Source: Paenibacillus taiwanensis DSM 18679 (lineage in GTDB: Bacteria; Bacillota; Bacilli; Paenibacillales; Paenibacillaceae). Taken from it: a DNA stretch of 64,000 nt. The stretch covers positions 60,075-124,074 of the forward strand of contig NZ_AULE01000001.1 of assembly GCF_000425125.1 (NCBI RefSeq), read 5' to 3'. Position 1 is the stretch's first letter; the number at the start of each line of letters is the position of its first letter. The notes under the pieces are model-generated. The model worked only from the letters and a program-made list of their open reading frames with translations. It did not search any database and was not told where the DNA came from. Positions 18,894-26,736 of the stretch are shown one piece after another. The position numbers were made by a program, and so were the translations under genes.

Positions 18894-19316
18894 TTAATTA
18901 TATTCCATAACCCAGTACTTCTCTTCTCCCGGAAGACCTTCCTCAACAACCTTCTTCCATCCGTTGCGTTCATAAAATGTCAATGCCTTATGATTTTTAG
19001 ATACGCATTTTAATCGCATCGGTTTATTCATTTTAACGTCAGCTGCTTGCAGCAATCGACTGCCGACACCTTTCCCTGAGCAATCCGGGTGAACAAAAAG
19101 ATTATGAATGAAGTTATCCGACAAATACAAGGAGGTAAAGCCCATAAGGATACCGGCCTCTTCTGCTACGATGATGAATTCGTCATCCGTATGCTTGTCG
19201 AAATCCTCCAAAGTCATTTCAATAATATGGTCCCATACGAAGGTATTGTGCCGTGATTCGAGATACAGCTTTCTTAGTTCAGGGTAATCCCCTTCATGGG
19301 CCTCTCTAATATTCAA
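18894..19316 (-). CDS. GNAT-family N-acetyltransferase
   Basis: The 140-residue protein has the complete GNAT core: MNIREAHEGDYPELRKLYLE at the N-terminus, acetyl-CoA-binding motif A in LFVHPDCSGKGVGSRLL (Q/RxxGxG/A form) and motif B near HKALTFYERNGWKKV. The family acetylates amines of small molecules or proteins; the substrate is unknown. It stands as a single gene between a 5' box (19386-19410) and a 3' box (18721-18743), inside a region bounded by Tn7-type ends, so it is accessory cargo. Confidence 0.88.
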   Translation of the reverse strand: MNIREAHEGDYPELRKLYLESRHNTFVWDHIIEMTLEDFDKHTDDEFIIVAEEAGILMGFTSLYLSDNFIHNLFVHPDCSGKGVGSRLLQAADVKMNKPMRLKCVSKNHKALTFYERNGWKKVVEEGLPGEEKYWVMEYN

Positions 19317-19385
19317 TTGCTCACTCCCTCAGCACTAAAGTTTTGATGTGATATGTCCCTTTTTCAAATATTTACCACCACTAAC

Positions 19386-19472
19386 CAGCTAGCCTGCACG
19401 TTAACTAAACAGACTGCCGATCGTGCCGGCAGCCTAATGATATACTATACTATCGTTCCCAGTTAGCGGAAC
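19386..19472 (-). repeat. Cassette junction: 3' box, hairpin, 5' box
   Basis: On the minus strand the order is CGCTAACTGGGAACGATAGT (19450-19472 region, overlapping the TAA stop of the 238-residue gene), then a hairpin GGCTGCCGGCACGATCGGCAG (about 19412-19433), then TTAACGTGCAGGCTAGCTGG (5' box variant). The same order recurs at 49018-49096. Confidence 0.6.
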
Positions 19473-20179
19473 ATTACCTGTGAAGAAATCTTATCATCTT
19501 TCGTAAAAAAATCCACAATAGGAATTTGGATAGGTGTTCTGTATGAACTTAAATGCACTTGTGTTGTTGATGAATTTCTTGGTTTTAATGTCACAGCGTC
19601 CTTTGTAACACTTATGGTTGAAACCAAAAAATAAATATTTGTATACGTTTTAAGTTTAGTAAGTATTTTCTTCTTACTAACACCAGTGATTTTATCAGTA
19701 TATTCAACAAATGAAATTGAAGCCTTGTTCAATGGTCTTATCTGATAGCTAATTACGACCTTATATTTTGCCGTTTCCTTTTCCTTATGAACAATTTCCA
19801 ATTCGGTATAATATTGTAGCATCAAATTCTTGACCCTTTTTACTACTTCAAAGTCAAGTTCGTCTCTTTCACAAAGGGCACGTAGAGCTTCAGTAGTTAA
19901 TTCAATTATAAAAATGAATTTTTCATCTGGGTTTAAGATATTGAATTTATTAACGGAAACTCCGATGTTAACGTAAATATGCCTATCATCCTGTGGTGAA
20001 ATCTCTATATGACCATCTTGTAATGAATCTTTAAAATTAATGTATATATGGTCATATTCTCTCGTTTTAAAATCGAATTCACGCAGTTTTCTTGCATATC
20101 TGTCTCCAATGTAAGAAATGTCAAAGTGATAATTTTCTACTCCGAAATACCTAATATCTAATATTGTTTTGTTTTTCAT
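19463..20179 (-). CDS. Hypothetical protein, accessory cassette gene
   Basis: A 238-residue soluble protein rich in Ile, Tyr, Lys and Asp with no membrane segment or signal peptide. It reads as alternating beta strands (HIYINFKDSLQDGHIEIS, HIYVNIGVSVNKFNIL) and I do not recognise it. The ATG has GGGGGCAATT upstream. A 5' box lies 31 nt before the start and a 3' box overlaps the stop codon, the same single-gene packaging as its neighbours. It could be a phage- or element-related protein; function unknown. Confidence 0.65.
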   Translation of the reverse strand: MKNKTILDIRYFGVENYHFDISYIGDRYARKLREFDFKTREYDHIYINFKDSLQDGHIEISPQDDRHIYVNIGVSVNKFNILNPDEKFIFIIELTTEALRALCERDELDFEVVKRVKNLMLQYYTELEIVHKEKETAKYKVVISYQIRPLNKASISFVEYTDKITGVSKKKILTKLKTYTNIYFLVSTISVTKDAVTLKPRNSSTTQVHLSSYRTPIQIPIVDFFTKDDKISSQVMFR

Positions 20180-20210
20180 AATTGCCCCCTACTTTGATGC
20201 TACGGTTTCA

Positions 20211-20232
20211 ACTATCCTGCCCGTTAGTTCAA
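20211..20232 (-). repeat. Cassette 5' box
   Basis: Minus strand TTGAACTAACGGGCAGGATA then GTT, 31 nt before the start of the 238-residue gene; same sequence as boxes at 49018, 49626 and 50423. Confidence 0.6.
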
Positions 20233-20370
20233 TAAAAAGAACGCTCCCGCGCCTTCGCTTGGGCTACGTCCTCCTTATTATATTCCATTTCCAATCACCT
20301 ATTAAAGAACGTACGCGGGTGGCAAGTAGTGCTTAAACAGGGGACTTATCATAACCTAAGCACTAAGAAA

Positions 20371-20391
20371 ACACTTTATTTTCTTCTGACA
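20371..20391 (-). mobile_element. Remnant right end of a Tn7-type element (family A)
   Basis: Read outwards-in on the minus strand the end is TGTCAGAA then GAAAATAAAGTG, identical over these bases to the end at 25401. With the left-end remnant at 18682 it could delimit a small element of about 1.8 kb carrying the two cassette genes between them. I did not find matching target duplications. Confidence 0.55.
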
Positions 20392-20499
20392 CTCCGACGA
20401 CACATACCCTGTAAGCCTGTCCACATCTAACGGACGATGGATTTAAATCTCTTCATTGCAAAAGAACGAGAAAAATATCTAATGTAATCTCACGTGAAA

Positions 20500-20541
20500 A
20501 TAAGCTCACTACGCCTATACGGGCATTGTGGGCTTATCTAC
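20500..20541 (-). terminator. Terminator of the stalk-domain protein gene
   Basis: Minus-strand arms ATAAGCCCACA.TGC and GC.TAGTGAGCTTAT with a loop, followed by TTTTC, just after the stop codon at 20548. Confidence 0.65.
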
Positions 20542-20547
20542 TTAATC

Positions 20548-21225
20548 TTACTTGTAAATTGAAGTATCTAGCGGAATAATAAACCCACCGTCAACCGCTT
20601 GTGTCACATTTATTGATATGTTCTCTACTCCAGAAATATTTACCTCAATCGTCTGGAGATCACTTTTAGGCGAAATCTTCTCTACTTTTTTAAGTAGCAC
20701 ATTCTTGTCATCATCCCTAATTTCAAGAGACTCCACTTCCTTGCCGACTGCAGCGAATTGCAGAACAAGCTTCTTATATTTGCCGTTAGGGCTGAGCATG
20801 GTATATTTAATATTGGAATTAGGTGCGCTGTACAGAACTTCCTTATAATTCTTGCCGCCGTATTTGGTCAGTGAAGGGTCCTTGGTATGCAGACTGGTGT
20901 TAAAATCCTCCTGCTTCACGGGAACGCCTGCTTGCTGTTCGCCAATAGTCACCTCTTTGGCTGTCCCGTCATAATTCACTGGAACATCCAGCAGCTCAGA
21001 AACAGATCGTACCGGAAGATACGTGGTTCCATTATAAGTAATGGGAAGCACCGCTTTGCCATTGCCATCTTTGAGAGGGGTAATCTCCCCGTTCACTCTG
21101 ATTTTTAAATCTCCGTTTAACAACGCTTTAATTTCTTGGAGCTGCGAGCTCGCGAAAGCACCTGTGCCCATGCCCACTAAAAGTATCATGGTACCGCATA
21201 AAGTCGTAACAACCTTCTTCTTCAT
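20548..21225 (-). CDS. Secreted copper-amine-oxidase-N (stalk) domain protein
   Basis: The 225-residue protein has a signal peptide (MKKKVVTTLCGTMILLVGMG, cleavage after AFA) and one copper amine oxidase N-terminal-like domain (residues ~35-95, ITYNGTTYLPVRSVSELL, a hallmark of Paenibacillus stalk-domain proteins). The C-terminal 110 residues form a beta-rich domain (YKKLVLQFAAVGKEVESLEI) probably of the NPCBM/carbohydrate-binding type, as it ends in VEVNISGVENISINV-like strands. It is exported and may act at the cell surface. The gene is monocistronic with a downstream terminator. It lacks cassette boxes. Confidence 0.8.
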   Translation of the reverse strand: MKKKVVTTLCGTMILLVGMGTGAFASSQLQEIKALLNGDLKIRVNGEITPLKDGNGKAVLPITYNGTTYLPVRSVSELLDVPVNYDGTAKEVTIGEQQAGVPVKQEDFNTSLHTKDPSLTKYGGKNYKEVLYSAPNSNIKYTMLSPNGKYKKLVLQFAAVGKEVESLEIRDDDKNVLLKKVEKISPKSDLQTIEVNISGVENISINVTQAVDGGFIIPLDTSIYK

Positions 21226-21627
21226 TTCTGTTTTCCTCCTCTTGGGATTTCCACAAATCCAGGAACTCAGGAATCAACGGTTATTTGAGGGATAGTCCCT
21301 GCGTTTTTAGAGTTGAAGATTTTACCTCATTATATCACAAAACCCAATGCCCATTTCTACTTCTTAAAAGCATATAGCTATATTCTGCATAAATTGAATT
21401 TATCAGTAAAGCCTAAATGGCTTGTCTATTGATTCATAAGATATGATAAGTAATCCAACTCGAATTATTAACAAATGCTTGTCGTATACCATGTCGAAGC
21501 TCCGCAAGGATCACACTGGCTGTTTATTTCCCTACTTCTCTCATTTTGGCTGCCCGCCCCGGTGCATCCAAAAGAATCAGGAGCTCGAGCTGCAGGCTCA
21601 CTGCTCAGCCGTTTGCTAATCGCCATG

Positions 21628-21987
21628 CCAGTCTACTACTTTATTTTCTTTCGTCAAGAAGCAGGCATGATATGCTGCCTAGCATCGCGAAATACTTGTG
21701 CTTCGAAGCTCTCGCGAGTACTCATCCCCACATAGGTTCCATGTCAAATCGCTCTGTTAGATTAGTAAACGTATATCACTACCAGTATAGCGAAGAGCCT
21801 TATTTAATTTACTAACCATCCAGTTTTCAAATTTTATTTAACCAAGCTCATTAAAATTTTAGCTAGTGTTTCCATTCGAAATACCCCCTATAAATAATAA
21901 AGTCCCGATGAGCATTTGCATCACCGGGACTGACATAGATGGTTCACGACTTTTTTACTGGTTCACTATTTTATATATCATCTGACA
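21628..21987. repeat. Degenerate copy of the right-end region of the Tn7-like element (copy 1)
   Basis: This stretch is highly similar to 50518-50760 joined to 51222-51315: a family-A TnsB site (CAGTCTACTACTTTATTTTC), the AGAAGCAGGCATGATATGCT segment, and the AGTCCCGATGAG...ACCGGGACT hairpin. Relative to the right-hand copy the HTH regulator gene is missing. It ends in two family-B TnsB sites and a terminus ...CATCTGACA at 21987. It is the leftover right end of an earlier relative of the large element. Confidence 0.75.
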
Positions 21988-22003
21988 ATCGGCAGCCTTG
22001 GAC

Positions 22004-22025
22004 GAGAAAATAAACTCCTAGACTG
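22004..22025 (+). repeat. Solitary family-A TnsB-like site
   Basis: GAGAAAATAAACTCCTAGAC then TG matches the family-A consensus (GAAAATAAAGTTTTAGACTG) with about three changes. No TGT terminus precedes it at the expected 8 bp, so it is an internal or decayed site. Confidence 0.45.
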
Positions 22026-22138
22026 CCTCTGCTTTATTAAACAATCGTTTTCTTGTTAGCATAGTCGTCAGTGCTTTATTATATGAGTTTTAATATTGCT
22101 ATCGATTCAAACATCTTTGTTGTTGATATTATGGGTAC

Positions 22139-22507
22139 TCAGTTATTAAATAGTAATACTAAATGAATAGCCGCAAGAATTCCCATTGGATAAATAATTG
22201 TTCTTGAAAAAGTATTTTTAAATCCATTACGGGGGTGCTTTTCAAAAAATAGGTGCAGGATTGCATGTATGATTAAAAATAAATCTAGGACCCAAAAAGT
22301 AACTGTCTGATATTTACTAAAAAGTAAATAGAGTATTATTGTGTAAAGAGGAAGGTGAATAAAGGTGAATACTTTATAAGCTTTAGAATCTTCCATATCC
22401 TTAAGCACGATAAACAATCTCCACTCAGAACGTCTTATCGCATCCATTTCGTGCAAGAGAAATAAAGATAAGTTTATCAAGAATAACACTAGCAAGAGAT
22501 CAGGCAT
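22139..22507 (-). CDS. DUF6713-type small membrane protein
   Basis: The 122-residue protein has four hydrophobic segments and the conserved cytoplasmic signature LLHEMDAIRRSEWRLF after the first one, plus HAILHLFFEKHPRNGF, as I know from the DUF6713 family. Function is unknown. GGGG(G)AT lies upstream of the ATG. It stands alone within the region of transposon-end remnants. Confidence 0.65.
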   Translation of the reverse strand: MPDLLLVLFLINLSLFLLHEMDAIRRSEWRLFIVLKDMEDSKAYKVFTFIHLPLYTIILYLLFSKYQTVTFWVLDLFLIIHAILHLFFEKHPRNGFKNTFSRTIIYPMGILAAIHLVLLFNN

Positions 22508-22663
22508 TCAAAAATCCCCCTACAATTTTATTACTTTATGTTACTATACCCTAATAAATAAAGAGATCAAAATACTAATCGGACACAACATTATCACAAT
22601 TTGGAAAACCATCTCCTAATTATTTGAGATCCCATACCACTTGTTAGTTTAATGACTGGCCGC

Positions 22664-22685
22664 CAGTCTAACACTTTATTTTTCA
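22664..22685 (-). repeat. Solitary family-A TnsB-like site
   Basis: Minus strand GAAAAATAAAGTGTTAGACT then GG, a good match to the family-A site, next to a degenerate box (AAACTAACAAGTGG on the minus strand, about 22640-22656). No TGT terminus is present at the expected distance. The remaining bases 22508-22870 show no gene. Confidence 0.5.
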
Positions 22686-22870
22686 TTAATTAGACTATTA
22701 TAAATAGTGGATACTATGTTCAATTTATGAGAGAGCATATATCCACTATATTTATATATGATAGATTCATTATTTAGATATCGATGTTACTGTTTACAAT
22801 GTATATAATGTTAAGATTAAATACAAATATGATTCTACTTGTGGAGGGCGTAGCCCATAGCGGACCTTGA

Positions 22871-23782
22871 TCAGGAATAGTTCTCCATCATTTGAGATAA
22901 ATAATTTCTAAAGTCATCAACGTAGGTTTTGGGCTCTACAACTTTTAGATGAGTGCCGAAGCTTGCTAAAAGTTGAAATCCCATATAATTTTGAGGGACA
23001 TATATGGTTGCTAATAAAAGTTCAGGACCATGGTCTTCAATACTTTTTCGACCATACCTTTCGATGATTTGATCTTTTATGCTAGGCGATATCCATGCCT
23101 TAATCGTGACGAATTGCGGTAAATAACTTGCTTCGTGTCCTTGCTCAGACCAATCGTCTCTTGGATGAAACGCGCGTTCATCCATAGAAATATGATCGAT
23201 TCGGGATAACTTGAATGTTCGAGATCCCTGTCTATGTAAACAGAATCCTTTCAAGTACCAACTCGATTCGCTGAAATGCAGCTCATAGGGCTCAACCATT
23301 CTATCCGTTACAGCCCCGTCTTTATCTGTATAATTAAACGAAACCAGCCTTTTCTTTGTTATGGATTCTTGACATGTCTTTACGGTTTCAAGAATTTCGG
23401 ATCGACCTTCCCAATCATAAAACGATAGTTGAATGGAACGATTAAGAGACAATGGACTAACCATTGCCTCTATTTTTTTTATCGTTCTTTCAACTTCTTC
23501 GGTAAGAAGAATTTGTTCCAATCCACCCAGCGCAGTTAATATATTCTGTAAATCGGAGCTGCTTAATAAGCGTTTATCCACCTTGTATTCATCCATTATG
23601 CCGAAGCCGCCTTTGACCCCAATGACAGAGTAGATGGGGATGTTGCACAAGCCCAATGTTTCCATATCGCGAAGGATCGTTCTTTTGGAGACATTGAATA
23701 GTTGTGAGAATTCCGTTGCCGCAACAACCTCTTTTTTCAGCAATATCATGATAATTGAAATGAGTCTCTCCACTTTGTCCAT
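22871..23782 (-). CDS. YafY-type HTH/WYL-domain transcriptional regulator
   Basis: The 303-residue protein has an N-terminal HTH_11 (VVAATEFSQLFNVSKRTILRD), the linker VKGGFGIMDEYKVDK, a central WYL domain (residues ~140-225, YELHFSESSWYLKGFC, TFKLSRIDHI) and a C-terminal WCX domain. WYL domains bind nucleic acid or small ligands. It is divergent from the adjacent alpha/beta-hydrolase gene (98-bp gap), which it may control. Confidence 0.9.
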   Translation of the reverse strand: MDKVERLISIIMILLKKEVVAATEFSQLFNVSKRTILRDMETLGLCNIPIYSVIGVKGGFGIMDEYKVDKRLLSSSDLQNILTALGGLEQILLTEEVERTIKKIEAMVSPLSLNRSIQLSFYDWEGRSEILETVKTCQESITKKRLVSFNYTDKDGAVTDRMVEPYELHFSESSWYLKGFCLHRQGSRTFKLSRIDHISMDERAFHPRDDWSEQGHEASYLPQFVTIKAWISPSIKDQIIERYGRKSIEDHGPELLLATIYVPQNYMGFQLLASFGTHLKVVEPKTYVDDFRNYLSQMMENYS

Positions 23783-23880
23783 AATTGCCCTCTTTTTTAG
23801 ATGATTTCAGAACGGTGACAATATGATGTCATCGTTTATCGATTATACTACATGTATCACAAGAAGGAGGTATTAATTCA

Positions 23881-24825
23881 ATGTTTAATTCAACCAATTT
23901 TCCTAAACCCACCCTTATTTCAGTCAACGGTGTGGAACTTGAAGTGTTTGAAGCAGGCCGAGAAAACGCAGGAAAACCTATTGTACTCTGCCACGGGTGG
24001 CCAGAGCATGCCTTTTCTTGGCGCCATCAGATGGACGCTCTTGCTGCAGCGGGCTACCATGTCATCGTCCCCAACCAGCGGGGCTATGGCAACTCATCCC
24101 GTCCAACCGAAGTAACAGACTATGACATTGAACACTTGTCGGGTGATCTCGTCGCCCTTCTCGATCACTACGGATACGAAGACGCTACCTTTATCGGTCA
24201 TGACTGGGGTGCATTCGTCGTTTGGGGACTGACCTTGTTGCATCCAAACCGCGTTAATAAAGTGATAAATCTGAGCTTGCCTTACCAAGAGCGCGGAGAA
24301 AAACCCTGGATCGAGTTCATGGAAGAAATACTTGGCGACAATTTCTATTTCGTCCACTTCAATCGACAGCCAGGCGTCGCGGACGCCGTATTCGAAGACA
24401 ATACGTACAGGTTCCTTCGTAACCTGTACCGGAAGAACGAGCCTCTCAGAGCACCTGAGCCAGGTATGGCGTTGATCAATCTCGCCAACGCGGAAACACC
24501 GCTCGGTGAGCCCGTAATGAGCGAAAGCGAGCTGGCCGTTTACGTCTCCGCTTTTGAAACATCAGGGTTCTCGGGCAGCATAAATTGGTACAGGAACCTT
24601 GACCGCAACTGGCACTTATTGGCGGAGGTGAACCCAATCATCCAGCAGCCGACCCTCATGATCTACGGCGATCGGGATATGGTTGCGAAGTCTGAAAACC
24701 TGACAAAGTTCGTGCCCAATGTGGAAGTTGTCAATCTGGATTGCGGTCATTGGATCCAGGAAGAAAAGCCGGAGGAATCAAATAAAGCGATTTTGAGATG
24801 GCTGGAACAGCAGAATTCCATCTAG
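23881..24825 (+). CDS. Alpha/beta hydrolase, soluble epoxide hydrolase-like
   Basis: The 314-residue protein has the epoxide-hydrolase/haloalkane-dehalogenase layout: oxyanion segment CHGWPEHAFSWRHQ, nucleophile elbow GHDWGAFVVW (Asp nucleophile), a cap domain (~residues 140-230), a late acid Asp in YGDRDMV and the catalytic His in CGHWIQEEKPEE. An Asp nucleophile with HGWPE favours epoxide hydrolase over esterase. A site AAGGAGG lies 10 nt before ATG 23881. The gene is divergent from a WYL regulator. The truncated oxidoreductase follows two codons after its stop, in the same frame. Confidence 0.9.
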   Translation: MFNSTNFPKPTLISVNGVELEVFEAGRENAGKPIVLCHGWPEHAFSWRHQMDALAAAGYHVIVPNQRGYGNSSRPTEVTDYDIEHLSGDLVALLDHYGYEDATFIGHDWGAFVVWGLTLLHPNRVNKVINLSLPYQERGEKPWIEFMEEILGDNFYFVHFNRQPGVADAVFEDNTYRFLRNLYRKNEPLRAPEPGMALINLANAETPLGEPVMSESELAVYVSAFETSGFSGSINWYRNLDRNWHLLAEVNPIIQQPTLMIYGDRDMVAKSENLTKFVPNVEVVNLDCGHWIQEEKPEESNKAILRWLEQQNSI

Positions 24826-24831
24826 TCCCAA

Positions 24832-25212
24832 GAGCGTCATTTAGGAAGACCAATTTTTAAAGCATTCAACAATTTCTTAGCCTATACGCTAGAGCATCAT
24901 GGGACTCCTGAAGGGACGGATGTACGCATTGCTATAGCGGTCGACGCTGACAATGACCTATCCCATAAAAAAATCATCATGGGTGTAGCAAACGAACTAG
25001 GCTTCGATGCCGTAGATAGCGGTTCTTTAAGCGATTCGTGGAGACAACAACCAGGAACTCCGGCGTACTGCACCGAACTTACAAAAGAGGAACTAGAAAT
25101 AGCTTTAACTAAAGCGAATAAAGAAAAAGCACCATTTCTACGTGACAAGGTGATGGAAAAGCTGGTAGCTTCAGATGGTGATTTTCCATTCAAAATGTTG
25201 TTACGCAAATAG
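24832..25212 (+). pseudogene. C-terminal fragment of an F420-reductase-like NAD(P)-binding oxidoreductase
   Basis: The frame reads RHLGRPIFKAFNNFLAYTLE ... GVANELGFDAVDSGSLSDSW RQQPGTPAYC across the segment, which is the C-terminal half of the NADPH-dependent F420 reductase-like family. The N-terminal Rossmann half is absent; the frame begins directly after the hydrolase stop codon (24823-24825). It is therefore a truncation, probably from a deletion joining two genes. An internal ATG at 24979 could give only 77 residues. Confidence 0.7.
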
Positions 25213-25259
25213 GGAAGTATTCGATTCATAAGTTAGAAACCTAATCAAGGTAATTGACG

Positions 25260-25337
25260 TTGAACTAACGAGGAACGACAGTTAAAAATAAAGGGTTCCA
25301 CATATTAGTTATGCATAATATGTAGAACCCTTTATGT
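25260..25337 (+). repeat. Cassette 3' box plus terminator hairpin
   Basis: TTGAACTAACGAGGAACGAC then AGTT (25260-25284) resembles the 3' boxes, here in plus orientation behind the plus-strand gene fragment. It is followed by a long hairpin, AAAGGGTTC.ACATATTA and TAATATGTAGAACCCTTT (25288-25337), a probable bidirectional terminator. Confidence 0.55.
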
Positions 25338-25365
25338 TATTTGATTCCCTTAAGTTTAGGTCTTG

Positions 25366-25401
25366 ATAATTTTCAGTCTAACACTTTATTTTCTTCTGAC
25401 A
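25366..25401 (-). mobile_element. Right end of an older Tn7-type element abutting the large element (family A)
   Basis: Outwards-in on the minus strand the terminus is TGTCAGAA followed by GAAAATAAAGTGTTAGACTG, the exact 8+22 architecture of Tn7. Only 7 bp separate it from the left terminus of the large element. It shows that the same attachment region had already been used by a different Tn7-type element. Confidence 0.75.
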
Positions 25402-25408
25402 CAATTTG

Positions 25409-25560
25409 TGTTGGGTGATAAAAATGTCGTGAACCATTTTTGTTGATTTTATTGTGTTTGCCAGAGTACGTGATAAAAGCGAAAAAAAGAAAGTTTGGAA
25501 CCACTAGATATTACCATGAAAAGAAAGTTGGAAACCTGTTATCTAAAGTTGAAACCATAA
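25409..25560 (+). repeat. Left end with about four family-B TnsB sites
   Basis: After the 8-bp terminus TGTTGGGT, sites with the core AAAAAnGTCGTGAACCA occur at 25417-25438, about 25484-25505, 25518-25539 and 25539-25560; the inner ones are more diverged (AAAGAAAGTTTGGAACCA, AAAGAAAGTTGGAAACC, AAAGTTGAAACC). Spaced sites over 150 bp are typical of a Tn7 left end. A hairpin GGGGCTGTCCC/GGGACAGTTCC follows near 25590-25620; no gene is seen up to 25735. Confidence 0.85.
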
Positions 25561-25735
25561 TCAGGACGTCTGCTAACATCATATATTGTAAGGAACTGTC
25601 CCAGTTAGGGGACAGCCCCTTTGGATTTGATGCTCACGAAGGCTTTGAGATGCTTGAACCTGCAGTTCCCAATTTAGTTTTTATCTAATAAATCCCTTGA
25701 TAATTGCTAGCCGATGAACATTATTTAAAAAACCA

Positions 25736-26700
25736 CTAAGTCTTATTATTGTGATTCAAGAGAATTGAAGCAAATTCATTGAAATCCGATGAGTACATGT
25801 TTTGAAAAGATACACCTAACCCATCTTTTAATTTTTCTATAAAAGCACCTACGCTCAGCATTATAAACTCTCTTCTTGATTCTTCAGCCAATTGTAACAT
25901 GAGTGCAGGATTCTTAATCTTTTCAACTTTAGCATCGATCGCTCTTTTTTCATCTTCCCAGAAGCTTATATAGTCGAACCTATTGATTGAATAAACATCG
26001 GCTTTAACTATCGTTTTTTTATTATCATAATGCTCTATATCCTTATCAGACATTATAACGAACAATAATTTGTCATAGTAATTACTATCCCTCATAAGTT
26101 CTGAAACTTCATACATGCAGTTAAGAGACCTTAAATATCCATCGGTAACAATAGAAATAACGTAGTCATGGTCTTTTATAGTCTGCATATATTCATCAAG
26201 ACCATCCTTGAATTTCAATTTATTAATATCCCTTGAGATTACAACTCTTCCATTAGTATTCTCCAAGATTTTTTGTTCCAAATATATCAGCAATACAACT
26301 ATCATTGTGACAATACGATAAAAACACTTTAGTTTTCAACAACTCTATAACCTCCATGTTCTTATCGAAAATATAAGTAACGTTCTTAGATTTTATTTCA
26401 ACATTGCTCTTATTTACTTTAATGCAGGCTAATGTTGTACCACGATACTCAAAAGTTACAATTGAAAACTCAACATGTTCGGCTAGGAAGCTTCTAACCA
26501 TATTTTCATCGATAGTAAATGCAAATTTTCTAAGCATTAGCCTCTTACCATCATCTTTTACTCCAAAAACGATAAATCCTCCTTCTGAATTTGAAAAGGC
26601 CGATATATTTACTTATCGTTTCCTCTGAAGAAACTGGGTGAATATATATAATGCTATTCCTATCCGATTGTTCTACTTTCTTCATAATAAAGTCAATCAT
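25736..26700 (-). pseudogene. Schlafen AlbA_2 - TIR domain protein, broken by two frameshifts
   Basis: The intact gene would start at ATG 26700 (AGGGAGG upstream). In order it encodes a short start (MIDFIMKKVEQSDRN), an AlbA_2 core (AFSNSEGGFIVFGVKDDGKR) and, from about residue 135, a TIR domain (VFLSYCHNDSCIAD, YLEQKIL, then RVVISRDINKLK and VISIVTDGYLRSLNCMYEV). The frame shifts near 26597 (before AFSNSEGG) and near 26285 (after SCIAD). AlbA_2 and TIR domains are common in antiphage proteins, where TIR usually consumes NAD or makes a signal nucleotide. It is the outermost cargo gene at the left end. Confidence 0.72.
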
Positions 26701-26736
26701 ACACCCTCCCTAAAATATGGCGTTTTTGACTATATG

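Noticed and set aside
20257..20275. GC-rich GGAGGACGTAGCCCAAGCG (minus strand), similar to 22843-22863 on the plus strand
   Set aside because: Two short matches in inverted orientation are too little to define a repeat family.
21475..21815. Plus-strand frames of 86-89 codons
   Set aside because: They run through the duplicated transposon right end and its TnsB site, so they are not genes.
25440..25688. Plus-strand 82-codon frame
   Set aside because: It lies across the left-end TnsB sites of the Tn7-like element.
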